This document shows positions 24,771 through 33,665 of a stretch of 64,000 bases of DNA, piece after piece. Location of the stretch: positions 186,001 to 250,000 of the forward strand of contig NZ_JBNDMZ010000001.1 of the NCBI RefSeq assembly GCF_049856295.1, read 5' to 3'. The notes beneath the pieces were generated by a model. It was given only the letters and a program-made list of their open reading frames with translations, searched no databases and was not told the origin of the DNA. This DNA is from JB111 sp049856295. GTDB taxonomy: Bacteria > Actinomycetota > Actinomycetes > Actinomycetales > Actinomycetaceae. Numbering within the stretch: position 1 is the stretch's first letter; every line of letters starts with the position of its first letter. Position numbers and translations under genes: made by a program.

Positions 24771-24790
24771 CTGCCGGGTCGGCCCGGCAG
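24771..24790 (-). terminator. Hairpin after gluB
   Basis: CTGCCGGG and CCCGGCAG form an 8-bp stem with a 4-base loop, 4 bases beyond the gluB stop. It may be an attenuating or RNA-stabilising hairpin that keeps binding-protein mRNA above permease mRNA, as known in other binding-protein operons. Confidence 0.55.
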
Positions 24791-24794
24791 ATGG

Positions 24795-25718
24795 TCAGAC
24801 GCAGGAACCGCCCGGCGTCGGGGGGTTGAGCTCCTCGTTGTAGGTGAACTCACCGGCGTTGTCGCTGAGGAAGGTCTCCCACGAGCCGTCCTCGAGCATC
24901 GTCTCGATGGCGGCGTTGATCTCCTCGCACATCTCCGAGCCCTGGGCCACGCCGATGCCGTAGTTCTCCTCGGAGAACGGGGCGCCGACGACCTCGAACT
25001 GGCCCTGGTACTGCTCCTGGTTGGCGAACCCGGCGAGGATGACGTCGTCGGTGGTGACGGCGTCGACCGTGCCGGCGGAGAGGAACTCGACGCACTCGGA
25101 GTACGTCTGCGCCGGGAACAGCTCGACACCCTCGGAGTACTCGTCCTGGATGCGCTGGGCCGAGGTCGAACCCTCGACCGAGCACAGGACGGAGCCGTCG
25201 AGGTCCTCGGGCCCACCGATGTCCGACTCGCCGGACCGGACGAGCAGGTCCTGGCCGGCCACGAAGTACGGGCCCGCGAAGGCCACGCGCTCCATGCGCT
25301 CCTCGGTGATGGAGTAGCTGGCCACGATCATGTCGACCTGGCCGTTCTCGATCATGTCCTCGCGCTGCGCGGACACGGACTGGACGAACTCGACCTGGTC
25401 CTCGGAATAGCCCAGGGCCTCGGCCACGTAGTGCGCGACGTCGACGTCGAGCCCCGTGTACTCCGAGCCCTCCTGCAGGCCGATGCCGGGCTGGTCGAAC
25501 TTGATGCCGACGGTGAGGGTGCCCTCGGCGCCGCCCTCGGCACCTCCGCCGCCCTCGGACCCGGCCTCGCTGCCGGAGTCTCCGGAGTCGCCGCCGTCCT
25601 CGCTGCTGCCGGTGTCTCCGTCGTCGGAGCCGGTGTCCTCCTCGTCGCCGCCGCAGGCGGCGAGCACGGTCGCGGCGGCCAGGAGGACGGCAGCCGTGGC
25701 GTATCTGGTGCGTCGCAT
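24795..25718 (-). CDS. gluB: Glutamate-binding lipoprotein GluB
   Basis: 307 residues. The signal peptide (MRRTRYATAAVLLAAATVLA) ends in the lipobox LAAC, Cys at about residue 22. An acidic Ser/Gly/Asp/Glu linker follows (about 25-65), then a family 3 periplasmic-type binding domain with GLDVDVAHYVAEALGY, DMIVASYSITEERMERVAFAGPYF and the late GIGVAQGSEMCEEINAAI. ATG at 25718 is chosen over an open upstream extension because GGAGAA precedes it and it yields a proper signal peptide. It captures extracellular glutamate or related amino acids for GluCD. The C-terminal PPTPGGSC pattern is typical of actinobacterial GluB. Confidence 0.93.
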   Translation of the reverse strand: MRRTRYATAAVLLAAATVLAACGGDEEDTGSDDGDTGSSEDGGDSGDSGSEAGSEGGGGAEGGAEGTLTVGIKFDQPGIGLQEGSEYTGLDVDVAHYVAEALGYSEDQVEFVQSVSAQREDMIENGQVDMIVASYSITEERMERVAFAGPYFVAGQDLLVRSGESDIGGPEDLDGSVLCSVEGSTSAQRIQDEYSEGVELFPAQTYSECVEFLSAGTVDAVTTDDVILAGFANQEQYQGQFEVVGAPFSEENYGIGVAQGSEMCEEINAAIETMLEDGSWETFLSDNAGEFTYNEELNPPTPGGSCV

Positions 25719-25779
25719 GAACTTCTCCAGGGGGTGTAGGTCCGCGTGGCCGGTCGGTCGACCGGCCACGGCCGGTGGA

Positions 25780-26565
<786 letters not shown>

Positions 26566-26566
26566 G

Positions 26567-26587
26567 CGGTGCACACTACGTGCACCG
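26567..26587 (-). promoter_or_regulatory. Palindromic operator overlapping the gluA promoter
   Basis: CGGTGCAC-ACTAC-GTGCACCG is a perfect inverted repeat with 8-bp arms. The gluA -10 box (TAGTGT on the minus strand, 26573-26578) lies inside it, 7 bases before the ATG. A dimeric repressor bound here would shut off gluABCD. The regulator is not identified. Confidence 0.7.
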
Positions 26588-26788
26588 GTGGGTCCGGCAT
26601 GTGACACGAAGGTCACGAGACGGCAACGATGCAGGTCACCCCCATCGGCACGGCGCGGCGCGGTGCGCGTTCGGGGTAGTCGGGCGCGGCCGGGTGCGGG
26701 GCGAGCCGGGCGTGCCGTCGCCACGCGCGTACCGCGTCGCCGCGAGCGCCGAGGACCCCGCGACCCGCCGACGACGACGCGCCCCGCG

Positions 26789-27715
26789 TCAGTCCGCGAA
26801 CGCCTTGGCGAGGGTGATCATCCGGTCGCGGAAGCCGTCGGAGGCCGGGGCGTGCCGGGCGGCCTCGAGCGCGTTGAGCACGAGGCGCACGTGCGTCCAG
26901 GCCCGGACCCGCTCGGGGTCGAGTCCCGCCGCGTCCGCCACCACGTCGGCCCGCAGCCGGACGTGCAGGCGCGCCGACGTGGCGCGCGCCGTGACCTCGG
27001 GGCGGTTCCACACGATCGGCGCGACCCCGTACGCGAGTTCGGCGGCGACGGGCTTGGGGTCGATGGCGAGCCAGTCCCCGCGGGCCGGGTCGAGCGGGGC
27101 GAGGACGTTCGCGTCGTGCAGGTCCTCGTGGACGGTGCGGGGCTCGGGGGCGCCGGCGAGCAGGCCGTCCAGCTCGGCGCGGCCCTGCACGGCGAGCCGG
27201 TGGGGGACGAGCGGGGAGCCCGCCTCGAGGTCCGCGCGCCACCTCTCGGCGCGGTCCGCGACCGTGGCGAGCCGGGGGTGCGCGGGGCGGTCGAGCCTTC
27301 GCAGCAGGTCCCCGACCACCTCGCAGGCGTCGAGCACCGGCTCGGCAGTCAGCGGGCGGGCCGCGTCGAGCCGCTCGAGCAGGAGGACGTGGGCGGCCGG
27401 GTCGGCTGCGAGGAGGCGGACCGCCCCCTCGCCGGCCCACAGTCGCAGCGCGAGGTGCTCGTGCCGGGCCTCCTCGTGCGGCCAGGTCACCTTGAGGGCG
27501 GCCGGTCCGGACGGCCCGACGACGGGGACCACCAGGGCGTTCTCGCCGTGCATCGCCGCGCCGTCGGCCGTCAGCCCCCACCGCTCGAGGGCGCCGTCGA
27601 CCGCCCGGCCCAGCGCGGCGAGCCAGGCGTCGCCGTCGATGCCCTCGGCGCCGAGCGCCGGGTCGGGAGCCCGGCCGGCCACGCGCTCCGTCAGACCGGG
27701 CGGGATGTCGACCAC
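26789..27715 (-). CDS. APH(6)/hydroxyurea-type phosphotransferase
   Basis: 308 residues of the aminoglycoside 6-phosphotransferase/hydroxyurea phosphotransferase family (streptomycin-kinase-like). Visible are an ALKVTW nucleotide-binding Lys segment (73-78), the Brenner motif HEDLHDANVL (196-205) with catalytic Asp198 and metal-binding Asn203, and IDPKP (218-222). Such enzymes inactivate streptomycin, but many chromosomal homologues have other substrates, so resistance is only possible. The GTG at 27715 is fixed by TAGCGT exactly 6 bases upstream. It is divergent from miaB; the two start codons are 53 bases apart. Confidence 0.87.
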   Translation of the reverse strand: MVDIPPGLTERVAGRAPDPALGAEGIDGDAWLAALGRAVDGALERWGLTADGAAMHGENALVVPVVGPSGPAALKVTWPHEEARHEHLALRLWAGEGAVRLLAADPAAHVLLLERLDAARPLTAEPVLDACEVVGDLLRRLDRPAHPRLATVADRAERWRADLEAGSPLVPHRLAVQGRAELDGLLAGAPEPRTVHEDLHDANVLAPLDPARGDWLAIDPKPVAAELAYGVAPIVWNRPEVTARATSARLHVRLRADVVADAAGLDPERVRAWTHVRLVLNALEAARHAPASDGFRDRMITLAKAFAD

Positions 27716-27768
27716 ATCGGCACGCTACCCAGGGCCCGCCGGGGGAGCGCGCTCTTAGGATGAGGGCG

Positions 27769-29310
27769 ATGAGCACCACCGCCCCGGCCCCGCAGCGCAC
27801 GTACCACGTGCGCACGCTCGGCTGCCAGATGAACGTCCACGACTCCGAGCGGCTCTCCGGCATGCTCGACGACGCCGGCTACCTCCCGGTGCACGGCGTG
27901 CCCGAGGCCGCCGCGCGTGCGACGCGGGCCGGCGACGAGGGCGCCGACGTCGTCGTGCTCAACACCTGCTCGGTGCGCGAGAACGCGGCGACCAAGCTGT
28001 TCGGCAACCTCGGCCAGCTCGCCGAGGTCAAGCGCGACCGGCCCGGCATGCAGATCGCCGTCGGCGGGTGCCTCGCCCAGCAGATGCGCGAGGAGATCGT
28101 CGAGAAGGCGCCGTGGGTCGACGTCGTCCTCGGCACCCACAACCTCGACGTGCTCCCCGCCCTGCTCGAGCGCGCCGCGCACAACGGCCGCGCCGCCGTC
28201 GAGATCGAGGAGTCCCTCAAGGTCTTCCCCTCCACGCTGCCGACGCGGCGCGAGTCGGCCTACGCCGCCTGGGTGTCGATCTCGGTGGGCTGCAACAACA
28301 CGTGCACGTTCTGCATCGTCCCCTCGCTACGCGGCAAGGAGCGGGACCGCCGCCCGGGCGAGATCCTCGCCGAGGTCGAGGCCGTCGTGGCGAGCGGGGC
28401 CGTCGAGGTCACCCTCCTCGGCCAGAACGTCAACTCCTACGGCGTCTCCTTCGGCGAGCGCCGTGCGTTCGCCGACCTCCTGCGCGCGACGGGGCGGGTC
28501 GACGGTCTCGAGCGCGTGCGGTTCACCTCGCCGCACCCGGCGTCCTTCACCGACGACGTCATCGAGGCGATGGCGCAGACCCCGAACGTCATGCCGAGCC
28601 TGCACATGCCCCTCCAGTCCGGCTCGGACGCCGTGCTGCGGCGGATGCGCCGCTCGTACCGGTCGGCGAAGTTCCTCGGCATCATCGACCGCGTGCGGGC
28701 CGCGATGCCCGACGCGGCCATCACCACCGATCTTATCGTCGGCTTCCCCGGCGAGACGGAGGAGGACTTCCAGGCGACGCTCGACGTGGTCGAGGCCTCC
28801 CGCTTCTCCTCCGCCTTCACCTTCCAGTACTCGCGCCGCCCCGGCACCCCCGCCGCGGACTACGAGGACCAGGTGCCCGCCGAGGTCGTCACCGAGCGGT
28901 ACAACCGGCTCGTCGAGCTCCAGCGCCGGATCTCCACCGAGCTCAACGAGGAGCAGGAGGGCCGGACCGTCGAGGTGCTCGTGGCCGAGGGCGAGGGCGC
29001 GAAGGACGCCGCCACCGGGCGCGTGACCGGGCGCGCCGCCGACAACCGCCTCGTGCACGTCGCGCTTCCGGAGGGCCTCGCCGAGGCCGACCGGCCGCGG
29101 CCGGGGGACATGGTCACCGCCACCGTCACGCACGGGGCGCCCCACCACCTCGTGGCCGACTCCGCGCTGAGCGGCGGCACGTTCGCCGTGCGGCGGACCC
29201 GGGCCGGCGACGCGTGGGCGGCGCGGGAGTCCGGCGGTCACGACCACGGCGGCGCGACCGCGCTCGGCGAGCCCGTCTCGCTCGGCATGCCGACCCTGCG
29301 GCGGGCCTGA
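27769..29310 (+). CDS. miaB: tRNA-2-methylthio-N6-dimethylallyladenosine synthase MiaB
   Basis: 513 residues. The N-terminal UPF0004 domain has iron-sulphur ligands Cys19, Cys67 and Cys101. The radical SAM domain has C175-N-N-T-C179-T-F-C182, and a TRAM domain ends at about residue 440. The enzyme adds the methylthio group to i6A37 of tRNAs reading UNN codons, acting after MiaA, which is encoded next. ATG at 27769 is preferred to ATG at 27760 because TAGGAT lies 7 bases before it and would overlap the earlier ATG. The C-terminus carries a Gly/Ala-rich extension after TRAM. Confidence 0.96.
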   Translation: MSTTAPAPQRTYHVRTLGCQMNVHDSERLSGMLDDAGYLPVHGVPEAAARATRAGDEGADVVVLNTCSVRENAATKLFGNLGQLAEVKRDRPGMQIAVGGCLAQQMREEIVEKAPWVDVVLGTHNLDVLPALLERAAHNGRAAVEIEESLKVFPSTLPTRRESAYAAWVSISVGCNNTCTFCIVPSLRGKERDRRPGEILAEVEAVVASGAVEVTLLGQNVNSYGVSFGERRAFADLLRATGRVDGLERVRFTSPHPASFTDDVIEAMAQTPNVMPSLHMPLQSGSDAVLRRMRRSYRSAKFLGIIDRVRAAMPDAAITTDLIVGFPGETEEDFQATLDVVEASRFSSAFTFQYSRRPGTPAADYEDQVPAEVVTERYNRLVELQRRISTELNEEQEGRTVEVLVAEGEGAKDAATGRVTGRAADNRLVHVALPEGLAEADRPRPGDMVTATVTHGAPHHLVADSALSGGTFAVRRTRAGDAWAARESGGHDHGGATALGEPVSLGMPTLRRA

Positions 29311-29312
29311 CC

Positions 29313-30350
29313 ATGACCGGTGCCTCGACCGGCGAGCAGGACGCGGCCCGACCCCGGGGTGGCGCGGGGGAAGGCAGGGGCGCGTCGGGGGAGCGTCCGG
29401 CCGACGAGGGGTTCGTCGTCGCCGTCGTGGGCCCGACGGCGACGGGCAAGTCCGAGCTCGCCCTCGACCTCGCCGAGCAGTTCGCCACCGAGCTCGCGCT
29501 CACGGCGCCCGAGCTCTACGAGGTCGTCTCCGCCGACGCCGCCCAGCTCTACCGTGGGATGGACATCGGTACCGCGAAGCTCTCCGTCGCCGAGCGGCGG
29601 GGCATCGCCCACCACCAGATCGACGTCCTCGACCCCGCCGACGTCGCCTCCGTCGCCGCCTACCAGCGGTCCGCCGAGGCGGACGTGCAGGCGATCCTCG
29701 CGCGCGGGCACCGGCCGATCGTCGTCGGCGGGTCCGGCCTGTACGTGCGCGCCCTGCTCGACGACGTCGACCTGCCGCCCACCGACCCGGAGGTGCGCGC
29801 GGCGATCGAGGAGCGCGCCGAGCGGATCGGCGCCACCGCCCTGTTCGACGAGCTCGCCGCCGCCGACCCCGAGGCCGCCGCCGCGATGGACCCGGCCAAC
29901 GTGCGCCGCACCGTGCGGGCCCTCGAGGTCATCGAGCTGACGGGGGAGGCCTTCTCCGCCCGGGCGCGCCCGCCCCGGTACCGCCGGCCCGCCGTGCAGG
30001 TGGCGATCGACGTCCCGCGCCCGCTGCTCGACGCGCGGATCGAGGCGCGGGCGGACGCGATGGTCGCCGGCGGGCTCGTCGACGAGGTCACCGCCCTGGC
30101 CGAGGCCGGGCTGGGCCGGACGGCCGAGCGGGCCGTCGGCTACGTCGAGGCGCTCGCGCACCTGCGCGGGGAGATCCCCCTGGGCGAGCTCCCCGAGGCG
30201 ATCGCCCGCGCCACGCGTCGGCTCGCCCGACGCCAGGAGACCTGGTTCCGCCGCGACGAGCGCATCACGTGGGTGCCGGCCGACGAGAATCTCGTGCTCG
30301 CGGCCGCCACCGCGGTCGGGCAGGGCTGGCGGGAGCTCGGGCAGCCCTGA
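29313..30350 (+). CDS. miaA: tRNA dimethylallyltransferase MiaA
   Basis: 345 residues. P-loop GPTATGKS is at 40-47; the DAAQLYRGMDIGTAK substrate-binding segment and GGSGLYVRALLD follow, and the Arg-rich LARRQETWFRRDERITWV motif is near the C-terminus. It prenylates A37 of UNN-reading tRNAs, giving the substrate of MiaB. The first 34 residues are a Gly/Arg-rich extension; no later in-frame ATG or GTG fits better. It begins 2 bases after the miaB stop. Confidence 0.96.
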   Translation: MTGASTGEQDAARPRGGAGEGRGASGERPADEGFVVAVVGPTATGKSELALDLAEQFATELALTAPELYEVVSADAAQLYRGMDIGTAKLSVAERRGIAHHQIDVLDPADVASVAAYQRSAEADVQAILARGHRPIVVGGSGLYVRALLDDVDLPPTDPEVRAAIEERAERIGATALFDELAAADPEAAAAMDPANVRRTVRALEVIELTGEAFSARARPPRYRRPAVQVAIDVPRPLLDARIEARADAMVAGGLVDEVTALAEAGLGRTAERAVGYVEALAHLRGEIPLGELPEAIARATRRLARRQETWFRRDERITWVPADENLVLAAATAVGQGWRELGQP

Positions 30351-30406
30351 GGGGTGGGTGGCAGGCGTCGCTGCGTGCGTCGTCGGCCCCGACCTACGCT
30401 GGGTGC

Positions 30407-31351
30407 ATGACCCCCGAGGACCGTCGCACCGCCCTGGCCCGACTCGCCGGGACGACGCTCGCCCTCGGCCACGGCACCGAGAACGACTTCGTGCTCGTCG
30501 ACGACCCGGACGCCGCGCTCGACCTCACCCCGCAGGACGTGGCGGCGCTCGCCGACCGCCGCGGCGGGCTCGGCGGGGACGGCATCATCCGCGCCGTGCG
30601 CACCGAGGCGCTCGCGCGCACCGACCCGGACGCCGCCCGCGTGGCCGCCGAGGACGCCGGGGCCGTGTGGTTCATGGACTACCGCAACGCCGACGGCTCC
30701 CTCGCCGAGATGTGCGGCAACGGGGTGCGCGTGTTCGTCGCCCACCTGCGCGACCGCGGCCATGTCTCGCTCGGGGACGGGGAGACGGTCCGCGTCGGGA
30801 CGCGCGGCGGGGTGCGGCAGGTGCGGATCGTCGGGGACGAGTACGCCGTGTCGATGGGCCGCTTCGGCCTCCCCGGCGGCCCGGCGGCGCTGGCCGACGG
30901 GACCGACGTCGCCGTCGTCGTGCCCGGCCTGTCCGGGACCCGCGGCGGCCTGCGGGTGACGATGCCCAACCCGCACACCGTGGTCGCGGTGCCGAGCCTG
31001 GAGGACCTCGCCGCCGCGCGCCTCGAGCTCGGGACGGTCGACTACGCCCCCGAGCCGCCCGAGGGGACCAACCTCGAGCTCGTCGTCCCGGGCGTGGAGG
31101 AGGTCGGGCCGGACGGCCGCGTCGGCACGCTGACGATGCGCGTCCTCGAGCGCGGCGTGGGGGAGACCCGTTCGTGCGGGACGGGCTGCTGCGCCGCCGC
31201 CGTCGCGGTGCGCGCGTGGGCCGGCGCGGGAGCCCCCGACCGGTGGCGCGTGCAGGTGCCGGGCGGCACCGTGCTCGTCGACGTCGACGCGGACGGCGAG
31301 GTCACCCTCACCGGGCCGGCCGCCCTGGTCGCGGACGTCAGGCTGCGCTGA
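30407..31351 (+). CDS. dapF: Diaminopimelate epimerase
   Basis: 314 residues. The two catalytic cysteines are Cys103 in MCGNGVRVF and Cys257 in ETRSCGTGCC. Substrate-binding GHGTENDFVL is at 21-30. It converts LL- to meso-diaminopimelate in lysine biosynthesis. Since MurE here lacks the DAP-type motif, the product may serve lysine synthesis rather than the cell wall directly. ATG at 30407 has TACGCT exactly 6 bases upstream (leaderless), so it has its own promoter despite following miaA closely. Confidence 0.95.
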   Translation: MTPEDRRTALARLAGTTLALGHGTENDFVLVDDPDAALDLTPQDVAALADRRGGLGGDGIIRAVRTEALARTDPDAARVAAEDAGAVWFMDYRNADGSLAEMCGNGVRVFVAHLRDRGHVSLGDGETVRVGTRGGVRQVRIVGDEYAVSMGRFGLPGGPAALADGTDVAVVVPGLSGTRGGLRVTMPNPHTVVAVPSLEDLAAARLELGTVDYAPEPPEGTNLELVVPGVEEVGPDGRVGTLTMRVLERGVGETRSCGTGCCAAAVAVRAWAGAGAPDRWRVQVPGGTVLVDVDADGEVTLTGPAALVADVRLR

Positions 31352-31454
31352 GCGCGGCGGCGGGCCGCGCCGAGCGACGGCGTCGCGCTGCCTCGACGCG
31401 TGGATGCGCGTCGCCGCGCCGGCCGCCGACGACACGCTGCGCCGAGCGGGCTTC

Positions 31455-32069
31455 TCAGGAGCCGGTGACCGCGAGGACCCGGAAGCCCTTCGAGCTGCCG
31501 ACCCGCTCGACCGCCCACCCGCGCTCGTCCTGAAGCCACCGGTGCAGCGAGTCCGCCCCGAGGTTCTTCCCGACCACGAGGTGGGCGAGGGCACCCGGCG
31601 CGAGGCGGGGCAGCCACAGGTCGAGCAGGTCGTGCAGGGCCTGCTTGCCCACCCTGACCGGCGGGTTGGACCAGATCGCGTCCACCCGGCCGTCCGCGCC
31701 GAGCCGCTCGAGCGCAGCCTCCGGGGTGAGCGCGGCGACCCGGGGGGCGCCGGCCGCGGCGGCGTTACGGGCCGTGAGGTCGAGGGCGCGCTCGCTGACG
31801 TCGACGGCGAGCACGTCGGCTCCCGGGGACGCGTCCGCGAGGGCGAGGGTGATCGGGCCCCAGCCGCACCCGAGGTCGAGGAGCGTGCCCGTCGTCGGCG
31901 GGTCGGGCACCTCGTCGAGGAGGATCGCCGTGGCCTTGTCGAGGCCGCCGGCGGAGAACACCGAGCCGCCCGTCGTCACCGTGCGCGCGCGCCCCCGCAG
32001 GACGACCTCGCGCTCGCGCAGGTCGGCGGGCGCCGCGGGGTCCGGGGCGAAGTAGTGCGCGGTGTCCAC
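31455..32069 (-). CDS. RsmC/RlmG-like class I SAM methyltransferase
   Basis: 204 residues with the MTS small-subunit methyltransferase pattern: VFSAGGLDKATAILLD, SAM-binding LDLGCGWGPITLAL (about 64-77), and the catalytic WSNPPVRVGK (N-P-P-V, near 133), the NPP[FYVW] motif of N2-guanine rRNA methylases. The last 50 residues (LVVGKNLGADSLHRWL) fit the family. It probably methylates rRNA guanine; the position is unknown. GTG at 32069 has TACCGT 7 bases upstream. It is divergent from hflX. The open frame upstream on this strand is antisense to hflX. Confidence 0.88.
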   Translation of the reverse strand: MDTAHYFAPDPAAPADLREREVVLRGRARTVTTGGSVFSAGGLDKATAILLDEVPDPPTTGTLLDLGCGWGPITLALADASPGADVLAVDVSERALDLTARNAAAAGAPRVAALTPEAALERLGADGRVDAIWSNPPVRVGKQALHDLLDLWLPRLAPGALAHLVVGKNLGADSLHRWLQDERGWAVERVGSSKGFRVLAVTGS

Positions 32070-32168
32070 AGGCGTCACGGTACCCACCGCGTCCACAGCC
32101 GAGGGCGAAAGTCCTTGGGCCGCGAGGCGGGCCGTGGGACCATGGGGACCCCCGAGACGAAGGACCCC

Positions 32169-33665
32169 ATGACCGATCTGAGAACCCCCGGTGCCACGCC
32201 CGACGCGCAGGCCGACGACGTCGTCGCCCGCATCCTCGCCCGGGCCGGGACCGCGCTGCAGGACGGCGCGGACGAGGGCACCGACCACGACGGCGACCAG
32301 CTCGACCGCACCGAGCGGCAGGCGCTGTCCCGCGTCGCCGGGCTGTCCACCGAGCTCGAGGACGTCACCGAGGTCGAGTACCGGCAGCTGCGCCTCGAGC
32401 GGGTCGTGCTCGTCGGGCTCGTCACCTCCGGCTCCCCGGCCGAGGCCGAGGTCTCGCTGCGCGAGCTCGCGGCGCTCGCCGAGACCGCCGGCTCCGTGGT
32501 CCTCGACGGGATCCTCCAGCGCCGCGCCCACCCGGACCCGGCCACGTTCCTCGGCTCGGGCAAGGCGGCGGAGCTGCGGGAGATCGTGGCCTCGACCGGC
32601 GCGGACACGGTCGTCGTCGACTCCGAGCTCGCCCCCTCGCAGCGGCGTGCGCTCGAGGACGTCGTCAAGGTCAAGGTCGTCGACCGGACCGCCCTCATCC
32701 TCGACATCTTCGCCCAGCACGCGAAGTCCCGGGAGGGCAAGGCCCAGGTCGAGCTCGCCCAGCTCGAGTACCTGCTCCCGCGTCTGCGCGGCTGGGGTGA
32801 GTCGATGTCCCGGCAGGCCGGTGGCCGGGTCGCCGGCGGTGAGGGCATCGGGTCCCGCGGCCCCGGTGAGACGAAGATCGAGCTCGACCGGCGGCGCATC
32901 CGCACCCGCATGTCCCGCCTGCGCCGCCAGCTGCGCGACATGGCGCCCTCCCGCGGCACGCGGCGCTCGAGCCGCCGCCGCAACCGCACCCCGGGGGTGG
33001 CCATCGCCGGCTACACGAACGCCGGCAAGTCGTCCCTGCTCAACCGGCTCACGGGCGCGGGCGCGCTCGTCCAGAACCAGCTCTTCGCCACGCTCGACAC
33101 GACCGTGCGCCGCGCGGCCACCCCCGAGGGGCGCGAGTACACGCTCACCGACACGGTCGGGTTCGTCCGTCGTCTCCCCACCCAGCTCGTCGAGGCGTTC
33201 CGCTCCACCCTGGAGGAGATCGCGGAGGCGGACCTCCTGCTGCACGTGGTCGACGCCTCCCACCCGGATCCCGTCGGTCAGGTCGAGGCGGTCCACGCCG
33301 TGCTCGCCGACATCGAGGGAGCGGGCGACGTGCGGGAGATCATCGTGCTCAACAAGGCCGACCGCGCGGGCGAGGCCGAGCTCATGGCCCTGCGCACCCG
33401 GTTCCCGGGTTCCGTGACGGTCTCCGCCTACACGGGCGAGGGCATCGAGGAGCTCACCGCGACGATCGCCCGCGAGCTCGCCGAGGCGGCGCCGATCGGC
33501 GAGGAGATCGAGCTGACCGTGCCGTTCGCGCGGGGCGACCTCGTGGCCCGCGCCCACGCCGACGGCGAGGTGCTCGACGAGCGGTGGACCGCCGAGGGCA
33601 CCGAGCTGCGGGCGCTCGTCGACCCGGCGCTCGCGGCCGACCTGCGCGCGGCCACCGGCGCGTGA
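32169..33665 (+). CDS. hflX: Ribosome-associated GTPase HflX
   Basis: 498 residues. The HflX N-terminal domain includes HPDPATFLGSGKAAEL. A coiled, Arg-rich linker follows (RRRIRTRMSRLRRQLRDM), then the G domain: G1 GYTNAGKS (281-288), G2 around ATLDTTVRRA, G3 DTVGFV and G4 NKAD. HflX splits stalled ribosomes. ATG at 32169 has GAAGGA 5 bases upstream; an in-frame ATG at 32142 is an alternative. DinG overlaps its stop (GTGA). Confidence 0.95.
   Translation: MTDLRTPGATPDAQADDVVARILARAGTALQDGADEGTDHDGDQLDRTERQALSRVAGLSTELEDVTEVEYRQLRLERVVLVGLVTSGSPAEAEVSLRELAALAETAGSVVLDGILQRRAHPDPATFLGSGKAAELREIVASTGADTVVVDSELAPSQRRALEDVVKVKVVDRTALILDIFAQHAKSREGKAQVELAQLEYLLPRLRGWGESMSRQAGGRVAGGEGIGSRGPGETKIELDRRRIRTRMSRLRRQLRDMAPSRGTRRSSRRRNRTPGVAIAGYTNAGKSSLLNRLTGAGALVQNQLFATLDTTVRRAATPEGREYTLTDTVGFVRRLPTQLVEAFRSTLEEIAEADLLLHVVDASHPDPVGQVEAVHAVLADIEGAGDVREIIVLNKADRAGEAELMALRTRFPGSVTVSAYTGEGIEELTATIARELAEAAPIGEEIELTVPFARGDLVARAHADGEVLDERWTAEGTELRALVDPALAADLRAATGA

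Noticed and set aside
26600..26617. CRP/GlxR-like site upstream of gluA (TGTGAC...GTCACG)
   Set aside because: Half-sites are separated by two bases more than in the TGTGA-N6-TCACA consensus, so it is not supported as a CRP-type site.
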